NCBI RefSeq assembly: GCF_900007165.1
Contig: NZ_CYGY02000056.1
Location: 62,001-126,000, forward strand
Length of the DNA stretch: 64,000 bases
Direction: 5' to 3'
Origin: Paraburkholderia piptadeniae
Lineage (GTDB): Bacteria > Pseudomonadota > Gammaproteobacteria > Burkholderiales > Burkholderiaceae
Shown here piece by piece: positions 63,743-64,000 of the stretch (position 1 is its first letter; each line of letters starts with the position of its first letter). A model generated the notes under the pieces. That model saw only the letters and a program-made list of their open reading frames with translations, did no database searches and was not told the DNA's origin. The position numbers and the translations under genes are program-made.

Positions 63743-64000
63743 CTAGCTGCGTTCTTCGCGCAGCAGATTCAGCGCGGCGAGCACAGGGCGATCCGAATAG
63801 CTGAACAGCACGCTTTCCACCGACGCCGACAGTTGCACGGGCGCCCACGATGGCGCGACGAACACGTCGTGCGGCTCGAACACGAATTCGTCGTCGCCGA
63901 TCTTCACCGTGCCCTTGCCTTCGACGACGCAGTAGATCGTCGCGTCAGTGCTGCGATACGTGCGGCCCTTGAAGCCCTTCGGCAGGTATTGCATGAAGGT
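63743..64000 (-). CDS. Gentisate 1,2-dioxygenase, C-terminal part
   Basis: The 85 codons in the window encode the last part of a cupin enzyme: MQYLPKGFKGRTYRSTDATI, VEGKGTVKIGDDEFVFEPHD and VFVAPSWAPVQLSASVESVL, ending ALNLLREERS. The second cupin motif with the Gly and Pro residues of the bicupin dioxygenases is visible. It opens the ring of gentisate to maleylpyruvate. The gene enters the window from the right, and its hydrolase neighbour is truncated. Confidence 0.85.
   Translation of the reverse strand, partial: TFMQYLPKGFKGRTYRSTDATIYCVVEGKGTVKIGDDEFVFEPHDVFVAPSWAPVQLSASVESVLFSYSDRPVLAALNLLREERS

Noticed and set aside
1-64000. CRISPR arrays, tRNA/rRNA genes, intact IS elements, replication origins
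   Set aside because: No regularly spaced repeats, cloverleaf-forming segments, rRNA-like stretches or complete transposases were noticed on reading; a tRNAscan-SE and ISfinder search would be decisive.

Overview
The window reads as chromosomal DNA of a high-GC betaproteobacterium of the Burkholderia/Paraburkholderia/Caballeronia type. The basis is the style of the encoded proteins (porin, small YeeE/YedE pair, universal stress proteins, PQQ alcohol dehydrogenase, NodT-type efflux, H-NS-like fragment), the dense GC-rich codon use and the many ATGA/GTGA gene overlaps. No rRNA, tRNA, CRISPR array or intact insertion sequence was seen. The identifications rest on motif and family recognition by eye; no database search was run.

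Layout. 0-6.6 kb: end of a molybdopterin oxidoreductase operon (SoeA/SoeB-like sulfite dehydrogenase), then tkt-gnd (pentose phosphate pathway). 6.9-9.7 kb: DUF2306 membrane protein, LytS-type kinase and LytTR regulator, translationally coupled. 9.9-15.4 kb: small stress and redox genes (SnoaL-like, SDR, two universal stress proteins around a flavodoxin, a secreted Pro/Tyr-rich protein, a YbaK-like deacylase). 15.6-19.2 kb: cysteine synthase and LysR, divergent from a haloacid dehalogenase-like/class II aldolase pair. 19.2-23.6 kb: a D-threonate-type operon (kdgT-dtnK-pdxA2-deoR) whose promoter is flanked by two identical palindromes. 23.7-26.5 kb: DUF2322 gene, then a sulfite reductase hemoprotein-DUF934 operon. 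26.7-32.3 kb: cyoABCD (bo-type ubiquinol oxidase) divergent from a MocR/GntR-aminotransferase regulator. 32.5-39.2 kb: YeeE/YedE pair, acyl-CoA ligase divergent from AraC, HDAC-like deacetylase, membrane protein divergent from TetR. 39.2-45.1 kb: operon of PQQ alcohol dehydrogenase, diheme cytochrome c and periplasmic ankyrin protein, divergent from a porin, then a HAD phosphatase. 45.1-52.4 kb: HDOD protein, AraC, MFS transporter, YVTN beta-propeller and a DUF3280/DUF2380-like secreted protein. 52.4-60.7 kb: RND pump, adaptor and outer-membrane factor plus a CusRS-like two-component system. 60.8-63.4 kb: a decayed, lower-GC island with an integrase fragment, two multi-frameshifted genes of unknown function and an H-NS-like fragment. 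63.1-64 kb: a truncated fumarylpyruvate hydrolase-like gene and the 3' end of gentisate 1,2-dioxygenase.

How parts fit. The kdgT-dtnK-pdxA2 set makes a complete route from imported acid sugar to DHAP. The PQQ dehydrogenase keeps the extra Asp linked to lanthanide use, has its own cytochrome, and its electrons could reach the respiratory chain that includes the bo oxidase. Several genes handle sulfite and sulfide (soeAB-like, cysI-like, cysteine synthase, YeeE/YedE). The right end is the most unusual part: island debris abuts a gentisate-pathway gene that has lost its 3' half.
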